Positions 42,396 through 51,322 are shown, counted from the first letter of the stretch. The stretch: DNA of 64,000 nt from Cedecea selenatireducens (GCF_042138895.1 NZ_JBHIKW010000001.1:550578-614577), one strand, 5' to 3'. Numbers and translations are program-made. Notes: generated by a model from the sequence alone, not told the origin.

Positions 42396-43142
42396 ATGAT
42401 CGAGCTTAGCGATGAGGAAATGCTGCGCTATAACCGCCAGATTGTGCTGCGCGGCTTTGACTTTGACGGCCAGGAGAAGCTGAAAGCCTCGCGGGCTCTC
42501 ATCGTCGGGCTGGGCGGGCTGGGCTGCGCGGCTGCGCAGTATCTGGCGGCGGCGGGCGTGGGGCATCTCACGCTGCTCGATTTCGATACCGTTTCGCTCT
42601 CCAACCTTCAGCGCCAGACGCTACACGGCGATGCGACCATTGGGAAGCCAAAAGTTGATTCCGCCAGGGATTCACTGGCGGCGATCAATCCGCACATCCG
42701 GCTTGAGACCGTCAATGCCCAGCTTGACGAACCACAGCTTGATGAGCTGGTAGCAAAGCATGATGTCGTGCTGGACTGCACCGATAACGTCACCATCCGC
42801 AATCAGCTCAACCGCTGCTGTCACCGGCACAAAACGCCGCTGGTGTCCGGGGCGGCGATTCGCATGGAAGGCCAGATAAGCGTATTCACTTATCAGGAGA
42901 ATGAGCCCTGCTACCGCTGCCTGAGCCGCCTGTTTGGGGAGAGTACACTGAGCTGCGTGGAGGCAGGTGTTATGGCGCCGCTGGTCGGGATTATCGGCTC
43001 GCTGGAAGCGATGGAAGCCATCAAGCTGCTGGCAAATTACGGTTCGCCGGCGCGCGGAAAAATCGTGCTTTACGATGCGATGACCTGCCAGTTCAGAGAG
43101 ATGAAGCTGGCGCGTAACCCGCAGTGCGAAGTGTGCGGGTAG
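42396..43142 (+). CDS. moeB: Molybdopterin synthase adenylyltransferase MoeB
   Basis: 248-residue E1-like enzyme that adenylylates the C-terminus of MoaD before sulfur transfer. ATG 42396 follows the moeA stop by one base with GGAGG upstream. ATP site GLGGLGCAAAQYLAAAGVG, RQTLHGDATIGKPKVDSAR and DCTDNVTIRNQLN. Zinc is held by CYRCLS (C173 area) and CEVCG at the very end. E. coli MoeB is 249. Cytoplasmic. Confidence 0.95.
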   Translation: MIELSDEEMLRYNRQIVLRGFDFDGQEKLKASRALIVGLGGLGCAAAQYLAAAGVGHLTLLDFDTVSLSNLQRQTLHGDATIGKPKVDSARDSLAAINPHIRLETVNAQLDEPQLDELVAKHDVVLDCTDNVTIRNQLNRCCHRHKTPLVSGAAIRMEGQISVFTYQENEPCYRCLSRLFGESTLSCVEAGVMAPLVGIIGSLEAMEAIKLLANYGSPARGKIVLYDAMTCQFREMKLARNPQCEVCG

Positions 43143-43151
43143 AAACGAAAA

Positions 43152-43176
43152 CGGGGATATCGCTATCCCCGCTATT
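43152..43176 (+). terminator. Terminator after moeAB
   Basis: CGGGGATA at 43152-43159 and TATCCCCG at 43164-43171 form a perfect stem with a four-base loop, then a T-rich run (CTATTTTTA). It serves moeAB and could also end mgtE on the other strand. Confidence 0.85.
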
Positions 43177-43177
43177 T

Positions 43178-44224
43178 TTATACCGCCAGGTCAGTAAGCA
43201 TCACTTTGGCGATTTCGAAGTAAATCAGCAGCCCGGTTCCGTCGATCAATGTCGTAATAAACGGCGCGGACACCACGGCCGGATCGATATTCACCTTACG
43301 CAGCAGCATCGGAATAATCGAGGAAACAATCGCACTCCAGACGGTGATGGCGATAAGCGTCAGGCTCACCACCATCATCACTTCCATCCCCACGCCCAGC
43401 ATCCACGCCCGGATAAATCCGGCGGTGCCAATCGTTAAGGCAATGAGCACCGAGGCCGAGATCTCCTTGCGCAGAATAGCGCCCAAATCCTTTAGCCCCA
43501 CCTCGCCGAGCGCCATCGCCCTGACCAGCGTGGAGGTGATCTGCGTGCCGGTATTGCCGCCGGTGCCAATCAGTAGCGGAATAAAGAACGCCAGCGCAAT
43601 CGCCGCCTCAAGCTGCTCCTCAAAGGATTTAATCACCGAACTGGTGTAGGCCTCGGCCACGAACAGCAGCAGCAACCAGACCGATCTTTTGCGCCACAGC
43701 GTAAAGACGCTGCTTTGCAGATAAGGCGTTTCCAGCGGTGAAGAAGCCCCCTGCAGCTGGCTATCGAGCGTGTTTTCGTCTTCCAGCAGCTGAGCGATTT
43801 CCTGCGGGCCCAGCACGCCTTTCAGCTTGCCGTAGCTCAGAACGGGAATGTAGTTAGAAGCCGACTTTTTGATCTCCACGCAGGCTTCATGGCGCGTTTT
43901 TTCCGGCGTTAATGAAAACGCAACGGGCCTCATCAAATCACTGAGCAGCGCGTCTTTGTCCGCCTGCAGCAGCGATTTTACCGGCACCAGACCAAACAGA
44001 TGGTCATCGTCGTCCACGACAAATATTTGCGACGGGATCTGCTCATTTTTAATGCCCGAACAGAACAACGCCTGCGCATCTTGCACCGAAGTGCCCGGCG
44101 GTAAAGCGATGTAATCCTGGCTCAGATAAGCCAGCACGGTGTTTTGTGAGTCTGAGGATGGCAGTTTGACGGACACGGCCAGTGAAGCGCTGGAGTGCGC
44201 TGAGGTATTAGTTGAAAAGGTCAT
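43178..44224 (-). CDS. MgtE-family magnesium transporter, short form
   Basis: 348-residue inner-membrane Mg2+ channel. A CBS pair occupies about residues 30-150 (VVDDDDHLFGLVPVKSLL, YIPVLSYGKLKGVLGP). The five-helix membrane domain follows with the pore signature FIPLLIGTGGNTGTQITSTLVRAM and VSAPFITTLIDGTG. The usual N-terminal superhelical domain (about 130 residues) is missing, so cytosolic Mg2+ gating may differ. GGGGAAAAA precedes ATG 44224. An M-box riboswitch lies upstream. Converges with moeB. Confidence 0.88.
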   Translation of the reverse strand: MTFSTNTSAHSSASLAVSVKLPSSDSQNTVLAYLSQDYIALPPGTSVQDAQALFCSGIKNEQIPSQIFVVDDDDHLFGLVPVKSLLQADKDALLSDLMRPVAFSLTPEKTRHEACVEIKKSASNYIPVLSYGKLKGVLGPQEIAQLLEDENTLDSQLQGASSPLETPYLQSSVFTLWRKRSVWLLLLFVAEAYTSSVIKSFEEQLEAAIALAFFIPLLIGTGGNTGTQITSTLVRAMALGEVGLKDLGAILRKEISASVLIALTIGTAGFIRAWMLGVGMEVMMVVSLTLIAITVWSAIVSSIIPMLLRKVNIDPAVVSAPFITTLIDGTGLLIYFEIAKVMLTDLAV

Positions 44225-44460
44225 GATTTTTCCCCGGTTACTGTTTTAAAAATAAACAGTCCTCATCCTGGGGCGAAGCAAGATATGAGAGTGCTGACGC
44301 TATCTCCATGTCTCGGTTTTAGCACTGTACAACGTATCCCCAAAAGCGGGGGAAGTTACCTGGGATTATACCTTCGCTCGATATAACCTGTCCTAATCTT
44401 GGGCGTCTCTCGACGTCGTCAGATCAGCAACCTATGTTTGTACAGGAGCCTCGCCTAACG
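44225..44460 (-). ncRNA. M-box magnesium riboswitch (ykoK leader) of mgtE
   Basis: On the minus strand the leader contains GTTAGGCGAGGCTCCTG (44459-44443), the hallmark of the M-box (Rfam RF00380), then AGAGACGCC, and TGTACAGTGCTAAAAC (44331-44316), which closes the P2 stem with CCTGTACA. The aptamer spans about 44315-44460. The rest, to the start codon, is the expression platform, where ACTGTTT and AAACAGT can pair just before the ribosome site and AGCAC can compete with GTGCT. It should lower mgtE expression at high Mg2+. The region 44461-44560 up to the LacI gene holds only the presumed promoter. Confidence 0.85.
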
Positions 44461-44560
44461 AGATACTGCAAGTCTTCCGCGGCCTATAGTAGGGATTTAA
44501 ACGCCGGGCGCAAGGCAAAGAACCTGCGTTGTTTAGGGTTTATTTATGCTTTATTTCTGC

Positions 44561-45631
44561 TCAATCGTAGAGTTTATCGCTGCTCACCGCCGGGCGCCCT
44601 TTGCCCGCGCCTACTCGCCGCACTGACGCCTGTACCTTCAACGTACCGGCCAACAGGATATTCACCACCGGGGCTTCCGGACGCATCAGGCGCTGCTGCA
44701 GCAGCTGAACCGCCTCTTCGCCCAGCTCATCCCTGGGAACATGAACCGAGGTTAAAGGCACGTCATGGATTTCGGCCAGGTTAAAGCCGTCGATGCTCAT
44801 CACCGACATATCCTGCGGCACGCGCAGCCCGGCCTTTTGCAGGGCACTCACCGCCCCTGCGGCCATAAAGTCACCGCCGACTAAGAGCGCGCCTGGCCAG
44901 GCCGGCCTCGGCGTAGCAGCCAGATAGTCGCTAATTAAGGCCTCGCTCTCTTTGGCGCCAAAGCTTTGGGCGACTAACAAATGTCGGGTCTCATCAAACG
45001 ACAAATTTCGGCAGTCCCACGCGTCCCGAATGCCGGCCAGACGTTGCTCCATGGTGTAGCGACGCAGGCACATCAACGTCAGCACGCCTTTATGTCCCAT
45101 GTCGAACAGGTAGTTTGCGGCAAAGCGACCGGTCATCAGGTGATCCGGGGCGACGCCTGAAAGACGCATTTTGCGATCCTGGCAGTTGATCAGCACGCAG
45201 GGTTTGCCCAGATCCGCCGCCAGATCGTGGATATGCGTATCATCAATCCCCAGCAGAATGGCCGCTTCAGTTTCCGGCTCGCTCATTTTGCTGAGAAACA
45301 GCCCGACGTCGCTGTCATTTTCCTCCAGCGCGCAGAAACGAAGCCTGGCGTCGTGAGGCACCAGCGCCTCGCCGATCCCCTGCATCACCCGGTAGTAAAA
45401 GACATCCAGCCGCTCATCAAATGCCCTTCGAGGCGCAAAGACCACCAGGCTGTTGATCAGCAATCTGCCGGCCGCAATCCCCTGTAATACCCCTTTCTCT
45501 TTGGCGCAGGCAAGGACCTGCTGGCGGGCCGACTCGCTGGTGTTCCCCTTGCCCGCAAGCACGCGGGAAACGGTGCTTATCGACAGCCCGGTTTGCGCGG
45601 CAATTTCGGTGATTTTTAGCGTTTTACTCAT
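44561..45631 (-). CDS. LacI-family regulator
   Basis: 356-residue DNA-binding regulator. Helix-turn-helix at residues 6-28 (KITEIAAQTGLSISTVSRVLAGKGNTSE), hinge with VLQGIAAGRLLINS, then a periplasmic-binding-type effector domain (AAILLGIDDT, MSIDGFNLAEIHDVPLTSVHVPRDELGEEAVQLL). Divergent from an MFS permease and GH31 glucosidase, so it probably controls them. The effector sugar is unknown. The hinge differs from the usual YxPNxxAR form. GC rich and intact. Confidence 0.87.
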   Translation of the reverse strand: MSKTLKITEIAAQTGLSISTVSRVLAGKGNTSESARQQVLACAKEKGVLQGIAAGRLLINSLVVFAPRRAFDERLDVFYYRVMQGIGEALVPHDARLRFCALEENDSDVGLFLSKMSEPETEAAILLGIDDTHIHDLAADLGKPCVLINCQDRKMRLSGVAPDHLMTGRFAANYLFDMGHKGVLTLMCLRRYTMEQRLAGIRDAWDCRNLSFDETRHLLVAQSFGAKESEALISDYLAATPRPAWPGALLVGGDFMAAGAVSALQKAGLRVPQDMSVMSIDGFNLAEIHDVPLTSVHVPRDELGEEAVQLLQQRLMRPEAPVVNILLAGTLKVQASVRRVGAGKGRPAVSSDKLYD

Positions 45632-45656
45632 TTTGTGATCGACGCCCGTTTGTAAA

Positions 45657-45707
45657 ATGAAAAAATTTTCATGGCTGCAGATAAGCCATGGTGCCGCAAA
45701 TACGGCA
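45657..45707. promoter_or_regulatory. Three palindromes in the LacI/MFS intergenic region
   Basis: ATGAAAA-AA-TTTTCAT (45657-45672), CATGGCT-N7-AGCCATG (45670-45690) and TGCCG-N6-CGGCA (45692-45707) lie in a row just upstream of the LacI start. The first has the GAAAATTTTC symmetry of LacI-type operators. They are candidate sites for autoregulation and for control of the permease gene at 45928. The remaining gap to 45927 is AT-rich, with AAGGTGGAG as ribosome site. Confidence 0.5.
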
Positions 45708-45927
45708 TCGTTTCTTCGCTCCAGATCGAAGTAGTGAAAATGTTTGCAAAAATTGCGCTATTGGTTGGCTGATAACTCAATTACGCTCTGATTTGTTGAC
45801 CAATAAGATTCACACTGAAAGCAAAATAAAAAATAAACACATAAAAATCAAATAACTAAAAAAGATCCCTCGCCCAAAAATAGTGGCATACCAATTCTAC
45901 TAATTACCCTACAAGGTGGAGTGAACT

Positions 45928-47229
45928 ATGAGTCATGGCATCGACCAACCGATAACCGCCGTTAAGGCAGGACGCGTTTTCCGGCATTTGCGCTGGTGGG
46001 TTCTGGTTCTGTTCTTACTTGGCGTCACCGTCAACTACATCACGCGTAATGCGCTGGGGATCCTGGCGCCTGAGCTGAAAACCTCCCTCGGGATTACCAC
46101 CGAACAATACTCCTGGATCGTCGGCGCTTTTCAGCTGGCCTATACCCTGTTCCAGCCGCTCTGCGGCTGGCTGATAGACGTGATTGGCCTGAAAATCGGC
46201 TTTCTGATCTGCGCCAGCATCTGGGCGGTGATGTGCATGCTGCATGCCGGAGCCGGGAGCTGGTTACAGCTGGCCATTTTGCGCTTCATGATGGGCGGCG
46301 CGGAAGCCGCAGCCACGCCCGCCAACGCCAAAACGCTGGGCGAATGGTTCCCGAAAAAAGAGCGACCGATTGCCGCAGGCTGGGCCGGGGTAGGCTTTTC
46401 CATCGGCGCGATGCTGGCTCCGCCGATTATCTATTTCGCCCACAGCTTTTTTGGCTGGCAGGGTGCCTTTATGTTCAGCGGCGCGCTGGCAATGGTGTGG
46501 GTCGTTTTATGGTGGCTGTTTTATCACAACCCGGAGCAGCACCCGAACCTGAGCAAGGAGGAGCTGGCCTTCATCAAGCAGGATAACGAACCGCCTGCCG
46601 TGAAGCTGCCGTTTTTCACCTCGCTGAAAACCGTCTCGAAAAACAAACGTTTTTACGGCATCGCCATTCCGGCCTTTATGGCAGAACCCGCCTGGGCGGT
46701 GCTGAGCTTCTGGGTTCCGCTTTATCTGGCCAATGAACGAGGCATGGATCTGAAGCAAATTGCCATGTTCGCCTGGCTGCCGTTCCTGGCCGCCGATATC
46801 GGTAGTATTGCCAGCGGCTATCTGACCAAAGTCTACACGCGACTTTTCGGCTGCTCGCGCACCAACTCCGTAGTTGCCAGCTCGGTCACCGGCGCGTTTT
46901 TGATGCTTTCTCTGGCGCTGGTCGCCGTCACCAAAGATCCCTGGATTGCCATCCTGCTTATCTCCATCGGCGGCTTCGGGCACCAGATTATCTCCTGCAT
47001 GCTCAGCGCGCTGGTGGTGGACTCGTTTGATAAAGGCCAGATGGCCACCGTCAACGGTATGCGCGGCTCCGCGGCGTGGATTGCCAGCTTTATCTTCTCC
47101 CTGATTATCGGCGTCACCGCCGACAAGATTGGCTTTAACCCGCTGTTTATCGCCATGGGCTTTTTTGATCTTATCGGTGCGGTGTTCCTGGTGGCGTTTA
47201 TCGCCGAACGCCGCGCAAAACGTAGCTGA
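45928..47229 (+). CDS. MFS transporter, ACS (hexuronate/ExuT-like) family
   Basis: 433-residue twelve-helix proton symporter. The first helix shows WWVLVLFLLGVTVNYITRNALGILAPEL, typical of the anion:cation symporter family of ExuT, and the next helix pair gives QLAYTLFQPLCGWLIDVIGLKIGF (motif A variant). Members import hexuronates or related acids and sugars. It is 14 bases before a GH31 glucosidase gene, so the imported compound is probably its substrate. Control by the divergent LacI protein is likely. Confidence 0.85.
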   Translation: MSHGIDQPITAVKAGRVFRHLRWWVLVLFLLGVTVNYITRNALGILAPELKTSLGITTEQYSWIVGAFQLAYTLFQPLCGWLIDVIGLKIGFLICASIWAVMCMLHAGAGSWLQLAILRFMMGGAEAAATPANAKTLGEWFPKKERPIAAGWAGVGFSIGAMLAPPIIYFAHSFFGWQGAFMFSGALAMVWVVLWWLFYHNPEQHPNLSKEELAFIKQDNEPPAVKLPFFTSLKTVSKNKRFYGIAIPAFMAEPAWAVLSFWVPLYLANERGMDLKQIAMFAWLPFLAADIGSIASGYLTKVYTRLFGCSRTNSVVASSVTGAFLMLSLALVAVTKDPWIAILLISIGGFGHQIISCMLSALVVDSFDKGQMATVNGMRGSAAWIASFIFSLIIGVTADKIGFNPLFIAMGFFDLIGAVFLVAFIAERRAKRS

Positions 47230-47243
47230 ATGGATGGTCACTG

Positions 47244-49607
47244 ATGAAAACACTTAAGAACTGGACGCTCGCAAAACAAGATGACAGCCAGGTTATCCTG
47301 ACCCTCGACGGCAAGCATTCGCTGCACCTGTACGTGCTGGAAGAGAAGCTGTTTCGCGTATTGATCAAGCGGCAGCAGGGCCTGGCGCTGGACCGCAGCT
47401 GGAGCATCGCCCCGCAGCATGATGTGCCGTGGGAAGGCCGCGAGCGCGAAAGCCTCGCCGGATTTACCCTGCCCGGCTTCACGCTGGAACAGCAGGCCGA
47501 TTGCCTCATCATCAGTAGCCAAAGTATGCGCGTGACCGTGCATCAGCCGCTTTATCTGGAATGGGAATACAAAACCGAGCGTGGCGAATGGCAGCCTCTC
47601 GCCTGCGATCGTCCCACCAGCGCGTACCAGCTTAACGCTCACGGCGATGGCGTGGCGCACTATCAGCGGCGTTTTGCCGGCGAGCGTTTTTACGGCCTGG
47701 GGGAAAAAGCCGGGCCGCTTAACCGCACCGGCAGGCGCTATGAGATGCGTAACCTGGATGCGATGGGGTACAACGCGGCGTCCACCGACCCGCTTTACAA
47801 GCATATCCCCTTCACTATTACGCGCCGCGACGACGTTAGCTTTGGCCTGTTCTACGACAACCTGAGCAATTGCTGGCTGGATCTGGGCAACGAGATAGAC
47901 AACTATCACCTGGCCTACCGACGCTGGCAGGCGGAAGCCGGAGACCTCGACTACTACATGTTCCTCGGCCCGCGCGTGCTGGACGTCACCAAAGCGTTCG
48001 TGCGGCTGACAGGTAAAACCTTCTTTGGCCCCAAATGGAGCCTCGGCTACAGCGGGTCAACGATGCATTACACCGACGCGCCGGACGCCCAAAACCAGCT
48101 GATGAACTTTATCCGCCTGAGCCAGCAGCACGCGATTCCGTGCGACTCTTTCCAGCTTTCGTCGGGCTACACCTCGATCAATAACAAGCGCTACGTGTTT
48201 AACTGGAACTATGAAAAAGTGCCGCAGCCGAAGGTGATGAGCCGGGCGTTTATGGCGGCCGGGATCCGCCTTGCGGCCAACATCAAACCCTGTCTGCTGC
48301 AGGATCATCCGCGCTATGAGGAAGTCGCCAAAGGCGGGCTGTTTATCAAAGATTCGGAATCTGATGCGCCGGAACGTTCCAGTTTCTGGGACGATGAAGG
48401 CTCTCATCTGGACTTCACCAACCCGGCCACGGTGAAATGGTGGCAGGCTGGCGTTACCACGCAGCTGCTGGATATGGGCATCGGCTCCACCTGGAACGAC
48501 AACAACGAATATGAAGTGTGGGACGGGGAAGCTCGCTGCTACGGCTTTGGCAAACCGATAGCCATCAAGCACATTCGCCCGGTTATGCCGCTGCTGATGA
48601 TGCGCGCCTCGATGGAGGCTCAGCAGACGTTTGCCCCGGAAAAGCGCCCGTATCTGATTTCCCGTTCCGGCTGCGCCGGGATGCAACGCTACGTTCAGAC
48701 ATGGAGCGGCGACAACCGCACCAGTTGGGAGACGCTGCGCTACAACACGCGCATGGGCGTTGGCATGAGCCTGTCCGGCCTGTTTAACGTCGGGCATGAC
48801 GTCGGCGGTTTTTCGGGCGATAAACCCGACGCCGAGCTTTTCGTTCGCTGGGTTCAGAACGGCGTGATGCACCCGCGCTTTACCATCCACTCATGGAATG
48901 ATGACCACACCGTAAACGAACCGTGGATGTATCCGGCGGTCACTCCCGCTATCCGCAGCGCAATCGAGCTGCGCTACCGCCTGCTGCCCTATTTCTACAC
49001 GCTGCTATGGCAGGCCCATACGGATGACGAACCGATGCTGCGCGCAACGTTCCTCGACCATGAACACGATGAGAAGACGTTTGACGAGTGCGATGAGTTC
49101 CTGCTGGGCCGGGATGTGCTGGTGGCTGGCGTGGTGGAGCCGGGACAGCGTGAGCGCGCTTTATGGCTGCCGGCCAATGAGCACGGCTGGTACGACTATT
49201 ATACCGGCGAGTGGTTCAGCGGCGGGCAGACAATCACCCTGCCCGCGCCGCTTGAACGCTTGCCGCTGCTGGTTCGTGCCGGGGCTGCACTGCCCCACAG
49301 CGAACGCATCAGCTATGTATCCCCTCAGGATGATACCGTTCGTGAGCTGAAGATTTACCCGCTGCAGGGCGCGGGCGTTTCTCACGGCTCGCTGTTTGAG
49401 GATGATGGAGAATCCTGGGGCTATAAAGAGGGCAACGCGCTCTGGCTAAGTTGGGAAATAACCTGTTCGGCCAATGAGATTGACGTGGCCTTTAGCCGCA
49501 AGGGGGATTATCAACCTGCCTGGCGCGAGATTAAGCTGTCTCTGCCTGAGGGAGAGAAGCGTCGGCTGCTGGTGAATGGCGTGGAATGCGGGGTGTGGGC
49601 GTTGTAA
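47244..49607 (+). CDS. Glycoside hydrolase family 31 (alpha-glucosidase-like)
   Basis: 787-residue cytoplasmic enzyme (no signal peptide). N-terminal beta-sandwich (to about 255), then the GH31 barrel. The nucleophile is D419 in STWNDNNEYEVWDG and the acid/base D490 in TWSGDNRTSWETLRYNTRMG. SRSGCAGMQRY and GGFSGDKPDAELFVRWVQNGVMHPRFTIHSWN fit family patterns. NDNNE replaces the common DMNE. The activity is probably alpha-glucosidase or alpha-xylosidase on an unusual sugar, as the partner permease is hexuronate-like. Not YihQ. Confidence 0.87.
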   Translation: MKTLKNWTLAKQDDSQVILTLDGKHSLHLYVLEEKLFRVLIKRQQGLALDRSWSIAPQHDVPWEGRERESLAGFTLPGFTLEQQADCLIISSQSMRVTVHQPLYLEWEYKTERGEWQPLACDRPTSAYQLNAHGDGVAHYQRRFAGERFYGLGEKAGPLNRTGRRYEMRNLDAMGYNAASTDPLYKHIPFTITRRDDVSFGLFYDNLSNCWLDLGNEIDNYHLAYRRWQAEAGDLDYYMFLGPRVLDVTKAFVRLTGKTFFGPKWSLGYSGSTMHYTDAPDAQNQLMNFIRLSQQHAIPCDSFQLSSGYTSINNKRYVFNWNYEKVPQPKVMSRAFMAAGIRLAANIKPCLLQDHPRYEEVAKGGLFIKDSESDAPERSSFWDDEGSHLDFTNPATVKWWQAGVTTQLLDMGIGSTWNDNNEYEVWDGEARCYGFGKPIAIKHIRPVMPLLMMRASMEAQQTFAPEKRPYLISRSGCAGMQRYVQTWSGDNRTSWETLRYNTRMGVGMSLSGLFNVGHDVGGFSGDKPDAELFVRWVQNGVMHPRFTIHSWNDDHTVNEPWMYPAVTPAIRSAIELRYRLLPYFYTLLWQAHTDDEPMLRATFLDHEHDEKTFDECDEFLLGRDVLVAGVVEPGQRERALWLPANEHGWYDYYTGEWFSGGQTITLPAPLERLPLLVRAGAALPHSERISYVSPQDDTVRELKIYPLQGAGVSHGSLFEDDGESWGYKEGNALWLSWEITCSANEIDVAFSRKGDYQPAWREIKLSLPEGEKRRLLVNGVECGVWAL

Positions 49608-49608
49608 T

Positions 49609-49721
49609 TGCCCCTCACCCCGGCCCTCTCCCCAAAGGAGCGAGGGGGAAAACAGGTGGGAGCAATACCTATAATTCGATCTGTCCCCTCTCCCTTTTTA
49701 GGGAGAGGGTTTGGGTCAGGG
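49609..49721. repeat. Intergenic palindromic repeat, copy 7 (two units)
   Basis: CCCCTCACCCCGGCCCTCTCCCC with a decayed partner (GGAGCGAGGGGG), then CCCCTCTCCCTTTTTAGGGAGAGGGTTTGGGTCAGGG at 49684-49720 (inner pairs CCCTCTCCCT/AGGGAGAGGG). It fills the convergent gap between the GH31 gene and ybiT. Confidence 0.8.
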
Positions 49722-49726
49722 TAAAA

Positions 49727-51322
49727 TTACCCGTCGATCCCTTTGCTGCGCAGGTAATCTTCGTAGCCGCCGGTGAAGTCAATCACGCGCTCTGGGGTGA
49801 TTTCCAGCACGCGGGTTGCCAGCGAGCTAACAAACTCACGGTCGTGAGAAACGAAGATAAGCGTGCCCTGGTACATCTCCAGCGCCATGTTCAGCGACTC
49901 GATGGATTCCATATCCAGGTGGTTCGTCGGTTCGTCCATGATCAGGATATTTGGTTTTTCCATCATCAGCTTGCCGAACAGCATGCGGCCCTTTTCTCCC
50001 CCGGACAGCACTTTAGCAGGCTTTTTGATGTCGTCCTGGCTGAAGAGTAAACGGCCCAGAATGCTGCGCACCGCCTGCTCGTCGTCGCCTTCCTGCTTCC
50101 ACTGGCTCATCCAGTCGAACACGGTCAGGTCGTTTTCGAACTCGTATTCATGATCCTGCGCGTAGTAGCCAATCTGAGCATTTTCAGACCACTTCACGCC
50201 GCCGTTATCCGGAGCCAGTTCACCGACCAGGGTTTTCAGCAGCGTGGTTTTACCGATGCCGTTAGCCCCCAGCACCGCTAGTTTTTCACCGACTTCCAGC
50301 AGCAGATTAACGCCTTTGAACAACGGACCGTTTTCAAACCCTTTGGTCAGCGCCTCGACTTCAAGCGCATTACGGAACAGTTTCTTATCCTGCTCGAAGC
50401 GAATGAACGGGTTCTGACGGCTGGAGGCCTTCACTTCGTCCAGCTTGATTTTATCAATCTGACGGGCACGAGAGGTCGCCTGACGAGATTTGGAGGCGTT
50501 GGCGCTGAAGCGGCTCACGAAGGATTGCAGGTCAGCAATCTGCGCTTTTTTCTTGGCGTTATCGGACAGCAGGCGCTCGCGAGCCTGGGTCGCCGCCGTC
50601 ATGTATTCGTCGTAGTTGCCCGGATAAACGCGCAGCTCGCCGTAGTCCAGGTCAGCCATATGGGTACAGACCATGTTCAGGAAGTGACGGTCGTGCGAGA
50701 TAATAATCATCGTGCTGTTGCGTTCGTTGAGCACGGTTTCCAGCCAGCGAATGGTGTCGATGTCCAGGTTGTTCGTAGGTTCATCGAGCAGCAGGATGTC
50801 CGGGTTAGAGAACAGCGCCTGCGCCAGCAGCACGCGCAGTTTCCAGCCTGGAGCGACTTCGCTCATCGGGCCGTAATGCTGCTCCAACGGAATGCCCACG
50901 CCAAGCAGCAGTTCGCCCGCACGCGCTTCTGCGGTGTAGCCGTCCATCTCGCCGTATTTCACTTCGAGGTCGGCAACTTTGTAACCGTCTTCTTCGCTCA
51001 TCTCCGGCAGGGCATAAATGCGGTCGCGTTCCTGCTTCACTTCCCACAGCTCGCCGTGGCCCATGATGACGGTGTCGAGCACGGTGAATTTCTCGAACGC
51101 GAACTGATCCTGACGCAGCTTACCGATGCGCTCGTTTGGATCGAGAGAAACGTTGCCCAGCGTCGGCTCTAAGTCCCCGCCGAGAATTTTCATGAACGTG
51201 GATTTGCCACTTCCGTTAGCGCCGATCAGGCCATAACGGTTGCCGCCGCCAAATTTGACGGAGATATTTTCGAACAGCGGTTTGCTGCCAAACTGCATGG
51301 TAACGTTGCTGGATACAAGCAC
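49727..51322 (-). CDS. ybiT: ABC-F ATPase YbiT
   Basis: 531 residues from GTG 51322, chosen because E. coli YbiT (530) begins MLVSSNVTMQFGSKPLFEN; the frame extends 18 codons further back. Two ABC domains: GANGSGKST with LLLDEPTNNLD, and GANGIGKTT with IMDEPTNHLD. An ABC-F linker lies between (SRFSANASKSRQATSRARQIDKI). Such proteins bind the ribosome near the E site. The sequence is nearly identical to E. coli YbiT. Divergent from ldtB, its usual neighbour. Confidence 0.96.
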   Translation of the reverse strand: MLVSSNVTMQFGSKPLFENISVKFGGGNRYGLIGANGSGKSTFMKILGGDLEPTLGNVSLDPNERIGKLRQDQFAFEKFTVLDTVIMGHGELWEVKQERDRIYALPEMSEEDGYKVADLEVKYGEMDGYTAEARAGELLLGVGIPLEQHYGPMSEVAPGWKLRVLLAQALFSNPDILLLDEPTNNLDIDTIRWLETVLNERNSTMIIISHDRHFLNMVCTHMADLDYGELRVYPGNYDEYMTAATQARERLLSDNAKKKAQIADLQSFVSRFSANASKSRQATSRARQIDKIKLDEVKASSRQNPFIRFEQDKKLFRNALEVEALTKGFENGPLFKGVNLLLEVGEKLAVLGANGIGKTTLLKTLVGELAPDNGGVKWSENAQIGYYAQDHEYEFENDLTVFDWMSQWKQEGDDEQAVRSILGRLLFSQDDIKKPAKVLSGGEKGRMLFGKLMMEKPNILIMDEPTNHLDMESIESLNMALEMYQGTLIFVSHDREFVSSLATRVLEITPERVIDFTGGYEDYLRSKGIDG

